Counted from the stretch's first letter, positions 44,713 through 57,570 are shown. The stretch is 64,000 bases of DNA from Dendrolimus kikuchii (GCA_019925095.2 CM034394.1:10304272-10368271), one strand, 5' to 3'. Numbers and translations are program-made. The notes: generated by a model from the sequence alone, not told the origin.

Positions 44713-44955
44713 CAGAAGAAAGAAAGAAAATATTTATTTCAAATTGCGACTCACACAATACAAATAAATAAGAAAATAACAATAAAAGAAAGCCGCAATA
44801 TATGAAATGAGGTTGGCACGCAGTTTTTCGCTGTGCCGAAACATGTTCCGACACAGCACTGGTTTTCAGTGCCCACCTCCATAACCTCATATGACCTAAG
44901 ACCCCAAGTATGTAGGTAACTTTGAACCATTACATTAATAAACAAAATATATGTA
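44713..44955 (-). repeat. Probable LINE 3' end
   Basis: 'gaaagaaaatatttatttca' at one end, an A-rich middle and 'ctggttttcagtgcccacct' resemble an antisense LINE 3' region familiar from moth genomes. No second copy occurs in this window, so the assignment rests on memory. Confidence 0.35.
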
Positions 44956-46670
44956 AGAATTATACAATAATATACCCTAACAAAACGACGAAATAATAAA
45001 TAACTATAACTAAATGTTAGTGAACAAAAGCAAAAAAAATAAAATACTCAGGATTTAAAAAATATAATTCCAATGGATAAATATTTAATTTTGCGGGTAA
45101 TAACTCTAACAAAAAACTTGGCCTAATCGAATCAAAATAAATATGGTGCTGTAATGAAGATAAGTAGGTAATTCAAAATTATAAAACACCGTACTTGTTA
45201 CAAATTTTTGTTGACCAGTGATTGTTATCGTATATCATGTAATAAGTACATATAGTATTCATAAATTTTTTAACTAAAAATGGAAAATTGAGCTAACGCC
45301 GAATTCAGAAAACGGTCGTAAATGCTAAAATACTTTTCGATAGATTCTTTAAATATATGGTTCATCTTCAAAAGGTAAGGTTTGATCCGTGCTTAAATTC
45401 TTAGTTCGGCTGTAGGTAAATAAATAAAATACAATCAATATTTTATAGCTCAAGTGAGGACGTACCTTATCCACCGCAGGGCGCAAATTGCTCCGGAGCA
45501 ATTCATAGAAAATAGATTTTCATGCCTATATAATAATACGCTTATAACACCTCAGGTTGATTTGAAAATATTTCTAAACATGCATTATATGCGTAATAGC
45601 CACTTAATCTTACCCGGTTTTTATAAAATACAAATGTATTCAAATCGATATAAACATACAATAAAATTCCATTAATTTTTTTTTATTTCCATAATTGATT
45701 TAGTAACAGAATAAGCTTATGTTAATTGACAATTTTAAGTAAACTTTAATGTAATTATAAAATATTCTAATATTATAATATATAATTATATAAATAAAAT
45801 TACATGTCAAGTTTAATTCAAGTTTTTATTCGACCCTAACACCACTGGAGAACATTTTTTAAAGTACCTACATATCATTTAAAATTTTAGTGTACCTACT
45901 ATCTGTTCTATCTATATACACTATGTAAGAAAAGTAATATCTATATTTAAAATTTAATACTTTTTTACTTTAAAATAATTGTTTTTGTTACTACTTAAAT
46001 ACAAAAGATTCGATCTTTTATGCGAAGTGGCACCTGGACACCTGGACGTTATTAGTTGTCCGCGGGTAAAAATATTCAATGAATATCTTTAAAAAAAATC
46101 TCCCGTTATATTATAATCACTCCGTAGGTCACTTTTTATTGACATTTTTTACCTAAAAACGGCATGTGCTCGACAAATTATGCATTTCGTTGGTTCACAA
46201 TAGCGCGAGGCGCTTGCCACGGCACGAGTGCATATAATATTTTTTTTAAATCACGATAAATGTCAAGCGAACTTTTATTGTGTTTTGTGGCTTCTTTTTA
46301 CCACCCAATATGTTTTAACTTACAAGTCACTGATTGATTAAGTGCATTAACTCGGAGAACTATGTACAATAGAGTTTGAAGAAAACTGATAGGTAAGTAT
46401 TTAGATATAATTATATTATAAGGAAGAAATGTTATGGATCATCTTATTCAAATTTATTGTATGCATAAAAAAATATTTTTTAATAATAAGTGTTTGGAAT
46501 TAATAGAATAATAATTACAGCAACTGCAACTTTTAGGCCAATAATAATTAATTTAAGTATATTAGTAAGTTCTTCTATATGATGGCCAAAATACAATGTA
46601 ATGTTTTCAGAAATATTGAACTGAATAGTAAAGAAGCTAATAATTTTATTTAGGTTACATTATCTGGGGG
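44956..46670. other. AT-rich DNA with one perfect palindrome
   Basis: Contains the 18-bp perfect palindrome AATTGCTCCGGAGCAATT at 45486-45503. A small GC patch lies at 46200-46235 ('tagcgcgaggcgcttgccac'). No gene is supported. Confidence 0.4.
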
Positions 46671-47050
46671 TCCAAGGTATGCATTTCCATTCATGATCGA
46701 TGCGAGATAAGCAACGGACACGTCCGTTGTTTGCATCAAACAAAGGTTCCAAACTTATCTATCGTTTACACAGGGACCTTACAAAAAATGTATAGAATAT
46801 GTCGATGTTATTTTTGAATTTGTGCAAGTCGTTTGAAAGCGGACAAAAATCGCGACTCTTTTCGTCTTTCGTCACAAAAGGTGACAGATTCGGCGTCGGT
46901 GGAAGGAGTACAAGACACGAGCACAAAGACCGCGAGACGTTTGAAAGACATTATGAATGGGGATGGAAAGAAGGAGTGATCGAGCAGTGTCCATAACATC
47001 CCACCCCGCGCCGCAGTCACCTATCACATACATTAATTCTTTGTTAGAGG
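46671..47050. promoter_or_regulatory. Unique islet of moderate GC content
   Basis: Includes 'gagataagcaacggacacgt' + 'ccgttg' with a CAACGGAC/GTCCGTTG dyad near 46712-46729, then 'cggcgtcggtggaaggagta' and 'ccaccccgcgccgcagtcac'. Overlapping short frames on both strands have no domain. Candidate regulatory DNA. Confidence 0.25.
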
Positions 47051-47219
47051 CAAATGGCCAAGCGATTACAAACGGCCGATTTAAACAGTGCTAGCCTCAT
47101 ACAATCTTCTGATACCTTTTAGGTTTCAATATTTAGGCAAAGAATCGCATTAAAACGTAAGACATGAACAAGTATTTAACATCTATAACAATAATAATAA
47201 TCTACAAGAACCAATATTA

Positions 47220-47595
47220 TTCCGAGACAGTCGTTTGTAATACATATTGCTGTTTTGTCTTCAGGCATATGACCGCGCAACGGGTCGTAATGTTCAGTCC
47301 GGCGAAGATAAATCCCGCTTTACCGTTGAAATAAAAAGAGGAGTTCTGTAAGTAGGATAGTGTGGGATATAATTCACATTTATGCGGAGCGGTCGACGGT
47401 GCGTATCGAGTCGCCGGGATAGTTCGCAAGGACAATTTTATTCTCTCTCGGAGAAAAAGGGAATTATTCATCACACCCGGAAGGGGAGAGCTCGTGACGC
47501 AAGCATAGAATAGCCACTAGCTGCCGGCGAAATGACTTCACCGCCTACGCTTTGACCTACCATTTGCTACCGTAGGACTATAATAATAGAGTGTG
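47220..47595. promoter_or_regulatory. Unique islet of moderate GC content
   Basis: Dense in CG dinucleotides ('gaccgcgcaacgggtcgtaa', 'gcggagcggtcgacggtgcg', 'gccggcgaaatgacttcacc'). No repeat or supported coding frame; an 85-codon minus-strand frame has no domain. Candidate regulatory DNA. Confidence 0.25.
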
Positions 47596-48970
47596 ATTTC
47601 CTGAAGCTGTATAAATAATATTGGACAATTTGATCGGTATCGAGGGTCCAGTTGACTGTTGCCAGTTGCAGAATCAAAAGTTTAAACGGCCGGCGAGAAC
47701 AAAGGACGCTCGGACAGGGCTACGCGCTAGGGATAAATATTCAATGCGAATCCTTTTGAGGCAATATTTTATACTTTATTTTTGTTCGATTGTTCTCTGC
47801 TCTCACCTGCGTAATACAGTAAAATATAGATGTGTCTAACAAAAGTTTTATAATATACTTATTTTACCATCAACGGCTTCCGATTAAATAAAATACGCTA
47901 GGTTGAATGTATAAAATGAAAATAATAATAAATACCACGAGAACTCATAATCGGCAAATTACATTCCAAAATAATTTTACCACGAAACTCGTCAATTTTG
48001 ACAATAATCTTAATTATTTGTCATATCACAAAAAGTTGTCAATTAATACGATTTTTGTGTAAATTTATAAGTTCATTGAAATGTCAATCTAAGTAAACAA
48101 GTTTGTAATCAATCATAAGAATGTTATAACTGCTCCTTGTTCAACCGCTTGTCTTTTGTTATAACGAAAAACCAGAAATTGCGCAAGTTTAGTAAAAATT
48201 AACATCAAAATCACATACGAACACAAAAAAACTGGATAAAATTTGAGTCCATTGTGTACGATTGATTCGTAACGGCCGAATACGCAATAATGTGAATGAA
48301 ATATTCACAATTTTTGTAATTTCGTCGGCGCTAGCGCACATCTGTCGTTCACACGGAAGGGATCGCGTCTATTATTGTACATTCACAATTAATAGGTATG
48401 TGTGACTAAACATTAAACCTGCTAATAAAATGCCAAGGAGAAATAACAAACAACCGGTTGGTTTCAGAATGTTCACTGAATTCTATTGTTTTTTGCTGTT
48501 CAGGCAATAAATATTTATAAATAATAAAATCAGATGTGGCCTCCCTTTTTTACGATAATTAGCAACCTTACTGATTTTTCTGGACATTCAAGTCTATTGT
48601 TAATTATTGTTTAGTGCAGAAGCAAAAAGTTCGCAAGACTTTGTTGTAAAATACTAAACAATGCGTCCGGTATTATGTCATAAAATTCAGTTGTGCCCTA
48701 CTTTGCAAAACGGCTCTTAAATTTGCTTTGTTTCAGTTAACAACGCAATAGGACAAATAACTTGCGCATGTCGGGACGCTCTAGTCTTTTGTTCGATTCT
48801 TGCTTGGGTTCACTTTCGCTTTTAATATTTGCTTTATGACGTCATTTATTAAAATATTACATAAAGTCGGCAATGTTTCAAGTATATATACTGTATATCT
48901 AACTTTCTATCATCGCTTAACGTCAAACAAAATTTGTATCACACGTAAATAAATGGATCTAGCATCTATC
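47596..48970. other. AT-rich DNA with small GC patches
   Basis: Patches at 47690-47730 and 48320-48370 ('cgtcggcgctagcgcacatc') lie in AT-rich DNA. No gene or repeat is supported. Confidence 0.35.
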
Positions 48971-48974
48971 TATT

Positions 48975-49094
48975 GGAATCGATACACAACACTTTATTGT
49001 ACACCATTACAGAAAACTTACGAACTAGTATTATACTAATTGTGTACAAAGGGGGGTCTTATCACTAAAAAGCGATCTCTTCCAGACAACCCGT
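48975..49094 (-). repeat. LINE 3'-tail repeat, copy 3
   Basis: 'acactttattgtacaccatt' + 'acagaaaac', then 'ggtcttatcactaaaaagcg' and 'atctcttccagacaa' match copy 2 at 5368 nearly base for base at both ends. Confidence 0.7.
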
Positions 49095-49389
49095 GGCAAG
49101 AATATTGCTGATTAGGAGTGGTTTAAATAAATTATTGTACGATTACTTACATTTTAATAATAAATATATAACTATACTATATATACAAATATACACATAA
49201 GTTATATACATATACAAGATATGGTGATAAAATGCAACTATTTAAACATAATAAATATATAACTATATACAATATAATATCTACTAACTATATAAAATTA
49301 CTTATCATTATATTGTACATAGTATTTCCTGACCATGTTCTTGAATGTTATTAGAGATTTAGCTTGTCTGAGAGCAACAGGCAATGTGT

Positions 49390-49628
<239 letters not shown>

Positions 49629-50221
49629 ATAGTCATCTAACACAAATTTGACAAATCGGACTTGAGACCTCGACCTCGATTTCTCATTCCTAGGTTGGTA
49701 AATTGAAAGAACAGGCCTATTCGTTACTATTGTACATACGTTATCTGTGGTATTGGCTAAGATTATGTGTATGTATATGTGTGTATGTGAATAAATTATT
49801 TGCGCATTTGTTTGTCGAGTTTAGTGGAAAATTATTGTAATAAATGATGTGACAAAAAAAGAATATTTCAGGAAAGCAAAATAAATTGTAAATACACCAG
49901 AAATAAAATATGAAGAAATATCTTTGAAATTATTTATTTGCTATTATATTATCTTTTCTCAATTTTTTGGCTGGAATTTGATGATTGATTATACTTTTAT
50001 TATCAAAAAACGTATAATTTCTGTTGAAAATAAACTGCAGCAAGTTTTGAGTGTTAGTTTTTAAAAACTCTGTTTAGAGAAATATTAGTGTTTAAGTCAC
50101 GTCAAGAACTTTATTATAGGACATCGGTTAAATTAATTACAACTACTTAGACTGAGACTGGACCCGGGGACTTTGAAAATCCCGGCATTTCACCTAGTGC
50201 CTGTTTGCTTGATTTAACATT

Positions 50222-50225
<4 letters not shown>
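49629..50225. other. AT-rich DNA, nothing recognised
   Basis: No supported feature. Confidence 0.45.

Positions 50226-50286
<61 letters not shown>
50226..50286. repeat. (AT)n microsatellite
   Basis: About 60 bp of pure AT dinucleotide. Confidence 0.9.
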
Positions 50287-50289
<3 letters not shown>

Positions 50290-50799
50290 ACACTGGCTAA
50301 ATACACATAAATTATAAAGCTACATTTAAAAATGAAAGAATTTATTCACCAGAAAGATTGATTTACGAAATCATCGTCTAATTAGTTTATGAGGCGATTA
50401 AACTTACTAATTTACAGGCAAATGTTATTTATTTCGAAAACACATCCATTTTTTTTTTAATCTGTAAACTTAGAGTACTTATAGTAAAGGAAAAAATGTA
50501 ATTCTAGTTTATGTTAGACATACATTTACTTAATCTTTGTGATACACCAATAAGCTGGATGTAACAGAATCACTCTTGGATACCCAGAGATTAATCTAAC
50601 GTATTGGATCGCAGCATTTTATAAAGATTTCGAAAAATAACGAAATTTAGTTGTGCATACTCAAAATGTGTTGTTTATTTTAGGGTATCTACTAGAATCA
50701 AAACAAGCAATAAGAAAGGGTTGCCTTTTGTTTAAGACATTGAATAACGTCTCCAAACAATGCTCGTCTGTACGAATTTTTGCGAAATAAAAGGAAAGT

Positions 50800-51010
50800 A
50801 AGAGTGTTTGGCGAATTCCCTTTATGTGAAAGCAAAGTGTTGCGTCCTTCAATTCTCTTCGGCAAGGCTTAATTGTGGTTTCACGGCTTCAAAGAGTTAG
50901 CTCTTTTGAAGTGAAAGAACGCGGTAAAGGGTCTACCCATCCCAGTGTTTTACGAAACAAAGAAATGCTTTCAGGTTTTACTTTCACTGGGATAAACAGG
51001 CACGTAGTAC
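50800..51010. other. Unique stretch with inverted words
   Basis: 'gtgaaagcaaagtgttgcgt' and 'ctttactttcactgggata' style words, and 'agagttagctcttttgaagt' near 50893, form weak dyads. No repeat or gene is recognised; AT-rich DNA on both sides (50287-50799) also shows nothing. Confidence 0.2.
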
Positions 51011-52790
51011 AAGTCGTCGTCTGATCTGACGCGGTTTATTTTGGTACTACATCTAATTTCATGGATATACATATATTTTATAAACTTACATGTATGTGCA
51101 TGTATAATTGTTAATTACGTTGTAGTTATAAATGTTCTATGAGCCAGGTTGCTTAAAAGAGATTATTTTAGTGTTACTTATCTATATAATCTAGTTTCCT
51201 TAAGAACATAGTATATTACATATACATAGGATATACATCGAACAGAGAACAGAACTTGAAACATGACATTTCATCTTTTTTTAGGGATGAAATAAAGGTA
51301 AGTCTTGTATGTATTTATATTAGTTTCGCGATGCTATCAGTAAACTTGCAATAATATCCCATTTTGGGACAATATTTACGTTAATTAACGTTTGTTGATT
51401 TTAGATAAGATCGAAACTTGCACCTGCCTCTTAGGCATACTTATTTATCTGCGAAAACTGAGAACAAAGATCTATTTGTTATTTAATTTATAGATGCCTT
51501 AGTGAAACACTGAGGGTCCGCACCCGAAACCGGAGCAAGGTGCGTCGGCGTGTGCGAGATAACACGACTAAACATCCTCTAAACAAGTCGATGCTCTACA
51601 ATGAAGAGACGGAAATTCAGTTTTTTAAGTTTAAAAAACTTCCTTGCACGTGTTTATAAATAACTAAATTGGACTTTAAGCATTAAACAATTAAGTACCT
51701 TCTGAAATGATCGCCGAAGGCACGCGCGACAGCAGCAGGTGGAAGCAATGCTGTTAAAAAACTAAGAATACTTATTTTCGCCGTGGCTCGTGAAAAGAAC
51801 GGTGTGTATTGGCTTTTGTTTGATTTATTGATGTAGATAACTGCGGTAACTAATAAATGTATTGGGGAGTTAAGTATTAATGAGTCAAAACATTTTACTT
51901 TTAAAATATGCGCGTAATTACTTAGAAGCAATTTTAAAATCGTATTAAATTATTTATGTAATTTACGATTACCTAGGTTGACGTAATTAATTCAAAATTA
52001 TTATTTTGTATACGTATACATTCATTAGTAGATTGTTACATGAGAGGTGAAAGCGACCAATTTAGGCATGAGATGGCTTGGAGCACGAGTATAGCGAGGG
52101 CGCTAATAGTTCGAGTTCCGTTTTACATTTCGAATACGAGGAAAGTAAATAAAAACTGATTAGTTAAAGAAACAACTAGGTACTTGTCCAATTAAATCAG
52201 GCGTTAAATCCATCTGCTGTTTAATAAGTCACATATAACGTAAAGTAAATTTCTTTTTCTGTGGCATTCTACCAGCCAGTATTTTTTTTTTCACTGATAA
52301 TAGTAAATATTTAGCTCAAATTTATTTAAATGAAATAATAATTTAGTGAAAAGTAAATTATAAATATAAAATTGTATTACAAAATTGTTGATATTTTTTA
52401 TTAGAATTTGATACGAGTCAAATGTATTTATTATGTATGGTTCGCATAGTTTTTTAAATTTTTTGACAACAGTGAAAAGCGCTTCTTAGGGACGAAAAGT
52501 ACTGTTTTCATCCCTGTCAGAATATGAGAATTGAATAATGTTTACACATATCATATATTTACGTGTGTAAATATTTTTAAATGAAATACATGACTGTCAA
52601 GAAGCTACTAATATTAGTAAACCGTTAAAAAGTAAAAATATTAGGTAATATCATTAAAATGATCCATTTATAGTATAAAATGTTAAGAAGTTCCTTGAAT
52701 ATATATATGTATTCCGAATTCAAGTAAATGTTTATTATCTAAATGTGAGTCTGTATATATATCTTTTTGGATTGTTGATGTATCACTTTT
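51011..52790. other. AT-rich DNA, nothing recognised
   Basis: A small GC patch at 51515-51560 ('ccgaaaccggagcaaggtgc') is the only contrast. No gene is supported. Confidence 0.4.
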
Positions 52791-52794
52791 TCAC

Positions 52795-53045
52795 AGACGT
52801 GTTTATGTACTAATAGTTAAAGCGCTCCGGTGTCTAATTCGAGTGGCGTAAATTCGAATCCTGGCTGGGGTACATGCACCGCTTAGATAATTTATCTAAA
52901 CTGATCCACATACTTTTACAATTATTATAAGCTGATGGTCAAAGAAAATATCGAAAGGTAAACCGCCCATTGAGATAATCGACGTGAAACCCTCTAATCC
53001 GCCTTAGAAAGGCGTGGTGGGCTTGAGATGGATACTTTAAATAAA
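52795..53045 (+). repeat. SINE-C copy 2 (tRNA-derived)
   Basis: 'taaattcgaatcctggctgg' is a B-box-like core, followed by 'aagctgatggtcaaagaaaa', 'accgcccattgagataatcg' and 'gaaaggcgtggtgggcttga', ending 'actttaaataaaataaa'. The same order is seen, degraded, at 25935. A tRNA-derived SINE with an A-rich end. Confidence 0.6.
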
Positions 53046-53204
53046 ATAAACTATGCATTTGGATATATTCTGACTACTACATTTCTGATTTTGACAGACC
53101 GGCACCTTGTAACTGCCCGCCCTATCACTTTAATTATTGGACGCTAGGAAGACGCTGAATGCTAAATGACTGAAAACATAAGTAAGTTTTGTTATCACTC
53201 CGTT

Positions 53205-53450
53205 CCCATATGACAGTATAAAAAACTGTGCGGCGCGTTAGGGAGGCGCGTGCTCACTAAAATGGTAAAAATAGTAAAGTGATAAAAATAGTAGTAACGT
53301 GGGCACAATAAAAACGCTTAATTTACGCGCACCGCCGTCGTATCCCGACACTTATGCTCTTTATGCGTGTTTTCTTTGAGCTAATAATCGATCCGAGGCG
53401 GCCATTCGAAGGACAGACTTAGACCAACTTGAGCCTGATATTTATAACAA
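53205..53450. promoter_or_regulatory. GC/AT alternating unique islet
   Basis: 'gtgcggcgcgttagggaggc' and 'acgcgcaccgccgtcgtatc' flank an AT-rich centre with 'ggcacaataaaaacgcttaa', a caudal/Abd-B-like (A/C)ATAAAA core, and 'gagctaataatcgatccgag' follows. It matches no repeat here. Candidate enhancer. Confidence 0.3.
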
Positions 53451-53504
53451 CCTCATTATATGGTTATGCATTTCGAGAATGTAGAGTTAATTAAGGGTTT
53501 AAGA

Positions 53505-53735
53505 TTTTGTGACGGCCTCTGTGGTTGGGCGGGCTAAATCTCAGCCAGCTGAACTCGCTGGAACGCAGAGGCTCGGGGTTCGATTACTGGCATGTTAAAT
53601 TTCGGAAACGATTTTTTTGTTATTTAATTACGATCTGGGTGTGTGGGATCGGCCCCAGAGTGGCCCGTGTGTCCGGTCCCATAACACAAGCTTAACTTAC
53701 TTAGCTTGGGGGATATACAATGTGTGTGTTTTTAT
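53505..53735 (+). repeat. SINE-B copy 3 (tRNA-derived)
   Basis: The most complete SINE-B: 'gacggcctctgtggttgggc', 'ctggaacgcagaggctcggg' with B box ggttcgatta (53577-53586), 'ttgttatttaattacgatct', 'cccgtgtgtccggtcccata' and 'acttacttagcttggggga'. A 70-codon frame across it is not a gene. Confidence 0.65.
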
Positions 53736-54194
53736 AATTATTATAATATTGTATAAAATTTTGTTAGAATTACTTTTATATATTATCTCTTCTTGCTTGG
53801 TACTTGTGTCTAGTACTTTAAGCTGTTAGTTTTCAGAAGTACAGTAACCAAACCAAAGTTTCTGACACAATTTTTGATGCTCTAATTTTGACATGAAGTT
53901 TTTTTAAAATTTCAATACTTAAGAATACAAATATACTTAACGTATTTATTCATCATAAATTCTCTTTATAGGTGATTTAGAAGGTTATCAAATATCAATT
54001 TTACCTGCCGAATATAACAATACCTAAGTCAAAACAATTAAACCTTGTCATGTCCTTGTCTTTACTTTGAATATATTTATAGGTATAAGTATAAATTAAA
54101 AGTTTAAATAGAAAAATGAAGTAGTTCGTATACTTACAAAAATAAACATCACTGTAGTAATTACAATAGATGTTCTTAAATTAGTTGCAGTCAA

Positions 54195-55045
54195 AGAAAG
54201 TATACCCCGGCCGGTACGCCCCGAACGGGAGCCGCTCGTAAAATATAAAAAGTGCTTATGTGGCGCTCACTTCAGAGGGCTAAAAAACTACGTCAGGAAG
54301 GAACATAATGTAGTAGCGGCCATAAAAAGCGAATGCATTGCGTGCACGTGGAGTGCACCGGGGCGGAGGCGCGGGAGAGGAGGGGGGCGCGGGGCGGGTG
54401 CGGGGCGGCGGCGGGGGGCGTGGGGTGTGTTTACCGGCGGAGGGGCGGCCGGACACGGGGCCCGCGCTCGCCGCCGCTACTGCCGGTGGCAGTGTTGTGG
54501 TAGGTCACAGGGCGCGTGCTCGCATCACGCCGCATCCCGCAGATCACTCACGATCGCGATTCCGCGCGCACGTAACATGTTATCGGTCTCCTTTGACCAA
54601 CAACCCGACTGATCTCTCATTATTTCATTGTGTCACAATTTATGAACTGTCTGAGTAGTCGATAGCGGATTACTATAGACTCTGTAAAGTGGTGCTAATA
54701 AATGCATTTACCGTGAAACTGGTGTGAGATGGCCCTGTCGCTGCAGTCGACGCAGAATTCTAGAGGTTCGTGATAAATTTTCTTAATCACATCTCGCCGT
54801 CTCCTCGGTCCGCTGAATCTGTACGAGTGCATGTGTGTAAAAGTTTTGAAAGTTACCGGCGCGCGACATGCGTGGATGGAACGCGGCGATTGGCCACCGA
54901 CACGCCGCGATCTCGCACACATGTTTATTTGCATTCGAGCCGAGCTTTGCAGATTCAGTGAACCGTAGGCTGCTACGAGCGCGTAGCTGCTCGCTACGGG
55001 ATGGCTACGAAACACAGCCACGCGTAGCATGCATCCACGTATAAA
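54195..55045. promoter_or_regulatory. CpG-rich island, possible promoter
   Basis: The most GC-rich stretch of the window. 54350-54480 is dominated by G runs ('gggagaggaggggggcgcgg'), with an E-box CACGTG at 54345-54350. 54480-54560 is rich in CG, and 54840-55030 continues with CG-rich words. Long frames (106 codons plus, 111 codons minus) follow from the absence of AT-rich stop codons and have no domain. A TATAAA-like 'cgtataaaaatc' lies at about 55038. This could be the promoter and 5' exon of a gene lying outside the window, or a large enhancer. The 'ctacgagcgcgtagctgctc' words near 54973 could belong to a short transposon. Confidence 0.35.
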
Positions 55046-55059
55046 AATCTGATTTATGT

Positions 55060-55460
55060 GTACAGTAATTACTAGTTATGTTTAATTATTAATGTGAAAA
55101 CGTAAGTAATATAAACTTAATTCTTTAAATTAACATATCAAAACGATAAATCATATAAATTGAATGTTAAATTAAAGTTAAGCAATGCATGATAATTAAT
55201 TCGTAAATCATTTTTAAATTGCTAATTACCTTGTAAAATATAATATTATGAAAGTAATGGCAAATTAAGTCAATTATCATAATTGTCGATCGCATCAGGT
55301 AATACCGGTTAAACGATTTAACCGTTTAATTAAGCCGTTTTTGCAAATAATAGATAATGAGTTATTGATAATTTGGGAATGACTAATGGCTGTAGAGAAT
55401 TTCATAGTTAATTAATTTGGTAATTACTTCGCGGATTTAACAGATTATACCTAAAGCTGT
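55060..55460. promoter_or_regulatory. Cluster of TAATTA homeodomain cores
   Basis: At least eight TAATTA/TAATTG-type cores lie in 400 bp: 'gtaattactag', 'tttaattattaat', 'gataattaattcg', 'gctaattacc', 'caattatcataattg', 'gtttaattaagc' and 'gttaattaatttggtaatta'. 'taccggttaaacgatttaac' + 'cgtttaattaag' adds a partial dyad. AT-rich DNA will make such cores by chance, so the density is suggestive only. It directly follows the CpG-rich island. Confidence 0.25.
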
Positions 55461-55960
55461 TTAGATTTTTTTAATGTTAAATGATAAACCTATTTGCAAG
55501 TATTAAATCAGCTTTACATATTTTTACGAAAAAAATAACAATGCTTTATTCACGGACATTATGATATAGGTAATAATATAATTATGATAAGATTTTAATT
55601 TTTGGAAGATATTTATAAATATTCCTTACTGCCTAATTGATAAGGTTTTTCTTTTTGACAAAACAACTTATATTAAATAAATAAATAATATCATTATTGA
55701 ATTGAAAAATATTACAATGATAATTCTTGATATAATTTTACCTAAGCATTCATATAAACTATAAAATAGTTGTAATGATTTCAACATTATTTTCTACATA
55801 ATTAACTATTTTGAAATAAAGAGTGTAATTAAGAAAAGTGGTAATTGTACTCATTATTTATCAAATTGTTGGCTATTATGGGACAGAATCTTTTTAGTGA
55901 TGTGATAAAAATAAATTAAAGTTTTTACTAGATAAAATAAAATGAACTTACAAAAGTTGA
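55461..55960. other. AT-rich DNA, nothing recognised
   Basis: No supported feature. Confidence 0.45.
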
Positions 55961-55966
55961 AACAAT

Positions 55967-56188
55967 TTAAATAACATGTCTACCTTCAGAGCTTGTTTTA
56001 TGACAAATAGATTTACATGAGTTGCGGCCAACTTTTTCCGGCACCGCGTCACATTCGAATAACATTTGTTCAATCTGGGTTAAAGGTCGTGCATCGCCTA
56101 ATTTTTTTACTTTTATACTTTTTATGCACATTAGAACAACTACCATGTGATAACGGCGATAAAAACCATCTTGAAGAAACCTGCTCAT
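55967..56188 (-). other. Unrecognised 73-codon minus-strand frame
   Basis: The frame starts at ATG 56188. Residues 32-70 (GDARPLTQIEQMLFECDAV and on) have balanced composition, three Cys and charged residues, unlike the AT-driven frames nearby, and the frame passes a donor-like GAAG|GTAGAC near 55985. I recognise no domain. It may be an exon of an unknown gene or a transposon piece. The plus-strand frame over the same DNA is probably its shadow. Confidence 0.2.
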
Positions 56189-56454
56189 TGAGATACCAGT
56201 ATATACAATCGTTTTTGGAAAAGTATGGCGGTTTTCTCCCTTTTCTTGTAATTGGGAAAACCTAGCTTAATAGTGTGTGGGACGTATATGAGCAGATATT
56301 GAAAACCTAAGTTTATTTTAACAATTACGGCAAACTAAGACATTGCGGCGGCTTTGTTTGTATATTTCATCTTAATGTCGTAGGGGCGCACCAAAATCAG
56401 CATACGTATACGATACGTACACTGAAATTAATTATATACCTGCGATTTTCTTTT

Positions 56455-56640
56455 TTATTCATAGGGTACAGCAGACAGGTTGATAGTTCACCTCTTGGAA
56501 AGTGGTTACTGTCGCTTTTGGGCATTTGTAACACAAAAGATGCTACTACTGTTGACCGCGAAAGGGGAGTACTGGAATCTAGCCACTAATACCGGAACAC
56601 ACATCATCAACGCCTCATACTTTATAGTTTGTCCGGGGGT
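56455..56640 (-). repeat. SINE-A copy 8
   Basis: 'cagcagacaggttgatagtt', 'ggaaagtggttactgtcgct', 'tctagccactaataccggaa' are reverse complements of SINE-A landmarks. The 5' half is missing and the copy is strongly diverged. Confidence 0.65.
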
Positions 56641-57425
56641 ATATTTCTAAGCGGATTTCATTTTATTATACTCCACATGAACTTTGAAGGCACATTTTGA
56701 CATTCGTTTATTAATTAAAACTGCAAATAGCGCAGCATTATATTTCATTTTTATTCCGACGCGGACGTTTCGGCCACTTATCAGAGGCCGTATTCACGGG
56801 AGACAAACTTGACATTTTTGTCTTCCGCGATAAAGGCTACTGAAAAGTAACCAAAAAGTCTGAATTAAAATTAAATAAAATGCCGCGCTTAAAATCGTTA
56901 AAACGTAATTTTGATTATGTGTACTAATCGCGAAAACTTAAGAAAATACTAGTCGGTTATTACATCGCATTCTCAATATTAAGTAATATTCTTTTAAAGA
57001 TCACTATCCACGGCCGTGAAGCAGGCGACAGACGAGCGAGCATTACTTACCTACTTAACTGAATTTTTGTTACTTTATTCAAAACAGTTTTAATATCAAA
57101 TCTGTCAAAATTGAAACGCCTTATTCATAATAGTTATACGAGACTTATCGACTCGTTGAATTAAATATAAAGTGTTTTTCATTCTTTGAATTAATAACGC
57201 AGTTATGGAAAAACCTATGTTAATAAGGGGGTAGGTCTTAAATAGGTTTCCTTGAATTCTATATTTAAATAGAGTAAATAATTATTAAATTGATAAACTT
57301 CCGCAGATGATATCTAGCTAGTAAAGTGGAACTGAATATTTTAATGTATTGTATAAAACATCGTAATTTTCATACCTAGTTCCTCTTTTTACTTTATTTT
57401 ATCTTGCCTACAACGCAGGTGTAGT
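56641..57425. other. AT-rich DNA, nothing certain
   Basis: 'attccgacgcggacgtttcg' + 'gccacttatcag' at 56754 looks like part of a moth repeat but has no second copy here. No gene. Confidence 0.35.
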
Positions 57426-57429
57426 GTGC

Positions 57430-57570
57430 TTATAGCAATTAATATAGTAATTACTAGTCATATACCGCTGGTATTTTGGAAAACATTAAAAGGACGGTTT
57501 GAAGCGTATTAGAGTATCACCCAGACAAAAACTAATAATAAATAGTCTTTCTCTAAAATTTTGCTTGCTA
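57430..57570. repeat. Dispersed repeat pair F, copy 1
   Basis: 'gtattttggaaaacattaaa', 'cacccagacaaaaactaata' and 'ataaatagt' align with 62478-62563 over about 90 bp in the same orientation. No further copies are seen. Confidence 0.55.

Noticed and set aside
53570..53590. Functional tRNA gene
   Set aside because: The B box is present but the acceptor and anticodon arms do not pair and the same unit recurs at 2205 and 5125 as a SINE.
54338..55030. 106-codon plus and 111-codon minus frames as genes
   Set aside because: GC-rich DNA gives long frames by chance; neither shows a domain, and composition follows the G-rich and CG-rich tracts.
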